This document shows positions 13,544 through 14,070 of a stretch of DNA of 14,070 nucleotides, one piece after another. The DNA is from DATMNI01 sp035570275 (lineage in GTDB: Bacteria; Acidobacteriota; Terriglobia; Bryobacterales; Bryobacteraceae). Every line of letters begins with the position of its first letter. Within the stretch, counting starts at the first letter, position 1. The notes beneath the pieces are model-generated. The model saw only the letters and a program-made list of their open reading frames with translations, did no database searches and was not told the origin of the DNA. A program made the position numbers and the translations under genes. The stretch lies in assembly GCA_035570275.1 (NCBI GenBank), contig DATMNI010000174.1, positions 1 to 14,070 of the forward strand, given 5' to 3'.

Positions 13544-13957
13544 TCAAGAGCGGGTAGCCAACCGATCAGCGGTCTCCAGAAGTTCCCGGATCGTCCAGAC
13601 GTGATTGACTATTCCCGCTTCCATTGCGGGTGTCACGCGCAACGTCTGGTGAACCCGGCAGAAGTTGTAGTAGGCGAAGTGCAGGCAGTACGCGGCCCAC
13701 AAGTTTTCCCACTTCTTCGAGAAGGCATTCGTCAACCGCGTAAGGCGGCGCATGCTCATTTGGATCGTCAGGTTTTGGCGCTCCACGTGGGACGTGCAGA
13801 TGAAGTCAGGATCGGGGTTGCCCATGACTGGGACCTTCTCCGTATACGTGACATCGGGCGGGCTGTACCGGCGCTGACCTTCGGTATCGGCATTCCTACG
13901 AAAAATATCGCCATGGAAGCCTCGCCATATCACCTGAATCCGGCGTGAAGATTGCAA
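13544..13957 (-). pseudogene. IS1-type transposase, 3' fragment
   Basis: The C-terminal part of an IS1-like DDE transposase of the type common in acidobacteria and proteobacteria. RYSPPDV, then VMGNPDPDF, TSHVERQNLT (with the Glu of the DDE triad), MRRLTRLTNAFSKK, YYNFCRVHQTLRVTPAMEAG and HVWTIRELLE are diagnostic. The N-terminal DNA-binding part and the segment with the two catalytic Asp are missing. The match begins about residue 22 of the open frame (near 13890); the TTG-initiated part before it is unrelated. At about 115 family residues of an expected 300 or so it cannot transpose. No inverted repeat that would mark an IS end was found, so the element's limits are unknown. Confidence 0.8.
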
Positions 13958-13959
13958 TT

Positions 13960-14070
13960 TCAGACCTGGATCGGTTTCAGTCGGTGAACCTTTCGCAGGA
14001 TGTCATTGGCCAGATCCTGTAGCTGCGGCGACTTTCGGAGGCGCAGAACCGGGCGGTTCTGCGGGCGAGT
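13960..14070 (-). CDS. 3' end of an unidentified gene, running off the window
   Basis: A minus-strand frame is open from the window edge to a TGA at 13960-13962, giving 36 residues that end KSPQLQDLANDILRKVHRLK and PIQV. Third codon positions are about 72% G or C, and the helix-like, charged sequence looks coding, but I do not recognise the family. It ends a few bases before the TTG of the transposase fragment frame. It could belong to the gene into which the insertion sequence fell, or to a different one. Confidence 0.4.
   Translation of the reverse strand, partial: TRPQNRPVLRLRKSPQLQDLANDILRKVHRLKPIQV
14042..14063. other. perfect 9-bp stem-loop at the window edge
   Basis: CGCAGAACC and GGTTCTGCG flank the loop GGGC. 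It lies inside the open frame of the partial gene, so it may be a coincidence of coding sequence or an inserted palindromic repeat. The window ends too soon to tell. Confidence 0.5.

Overview
The window looks like a piece of chromosome from an acidobacterium, probably near the Solibacter/Bryobacter group. The basis is a GC-rich codon style, a membrane-bound winged-helix regulator fused to a TolB-type beta-propeller, small exported zinc-protease-like proteins of a kind I associate with that group, and relics of a PknB-type kinase. This placement is inference from gene content; there is no rRNA or other marker gene in the window.

Left part (1-2899, + strand): the end of a Tad/Flp pilus or tight-adherence secretion operon. 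It holds the C-terminal half of the TadA/CpaF ATPase, then TadB and TadC, packed with 1-base overlap or spacing. Behind tadC lie two previously uncalled micropeptide genes (34 and 31 codons). Each has a perfect AAGGAG ribosome site 7 nt before its ATG, and the two products are related: one membrane segment followed by an arginine-rich tail. A triple 10-bp repeat precedes the first.

2900-5032: a 94-bp nested palindrome, then a squalene-cyclase-like alpha-toroid protein whose 3' end carries a 59-bp tandem duplication, and a Tat-exported DUF362 lipoprotein. These last two probably form one transcription unit.

5033-9688: a decayed stretch holding the start of a broken Ser/Thr kinase gene and perhaps a sigma-factor relic. 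Then comes a minus-strand CadC-like regulator with a TolB propeller, facing divergently from a secreted HExxH (M48-like) protein. A second secreted metzincin-like protein follows on the same strand.

9689-12173: about 640 bp with no convincing gene, a degenerate 7-bp tandem array, then a minus-strand pair: an EgtD-like (Methyltransf_33) methyltransferase downstream of fabI (enoyl-ACP reductase).

12174-14070: an eroding region on the minus strand. It contains a hypothetical gene bracketed by identical 22-bp direct repeats, a DUF4145 gene inactivated by one in-frame TAA, a 5'-truncated IS1-type transposase with a terminator behind it, and the 3' end of an unidentified gene at the window edge.

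I see no complete undescribed defence or mobile system. The strongest new candidates are the paired micropeptides attached to the Tad operon, the nested palindrome next to them, and the repeat-bracketed orphan gene.
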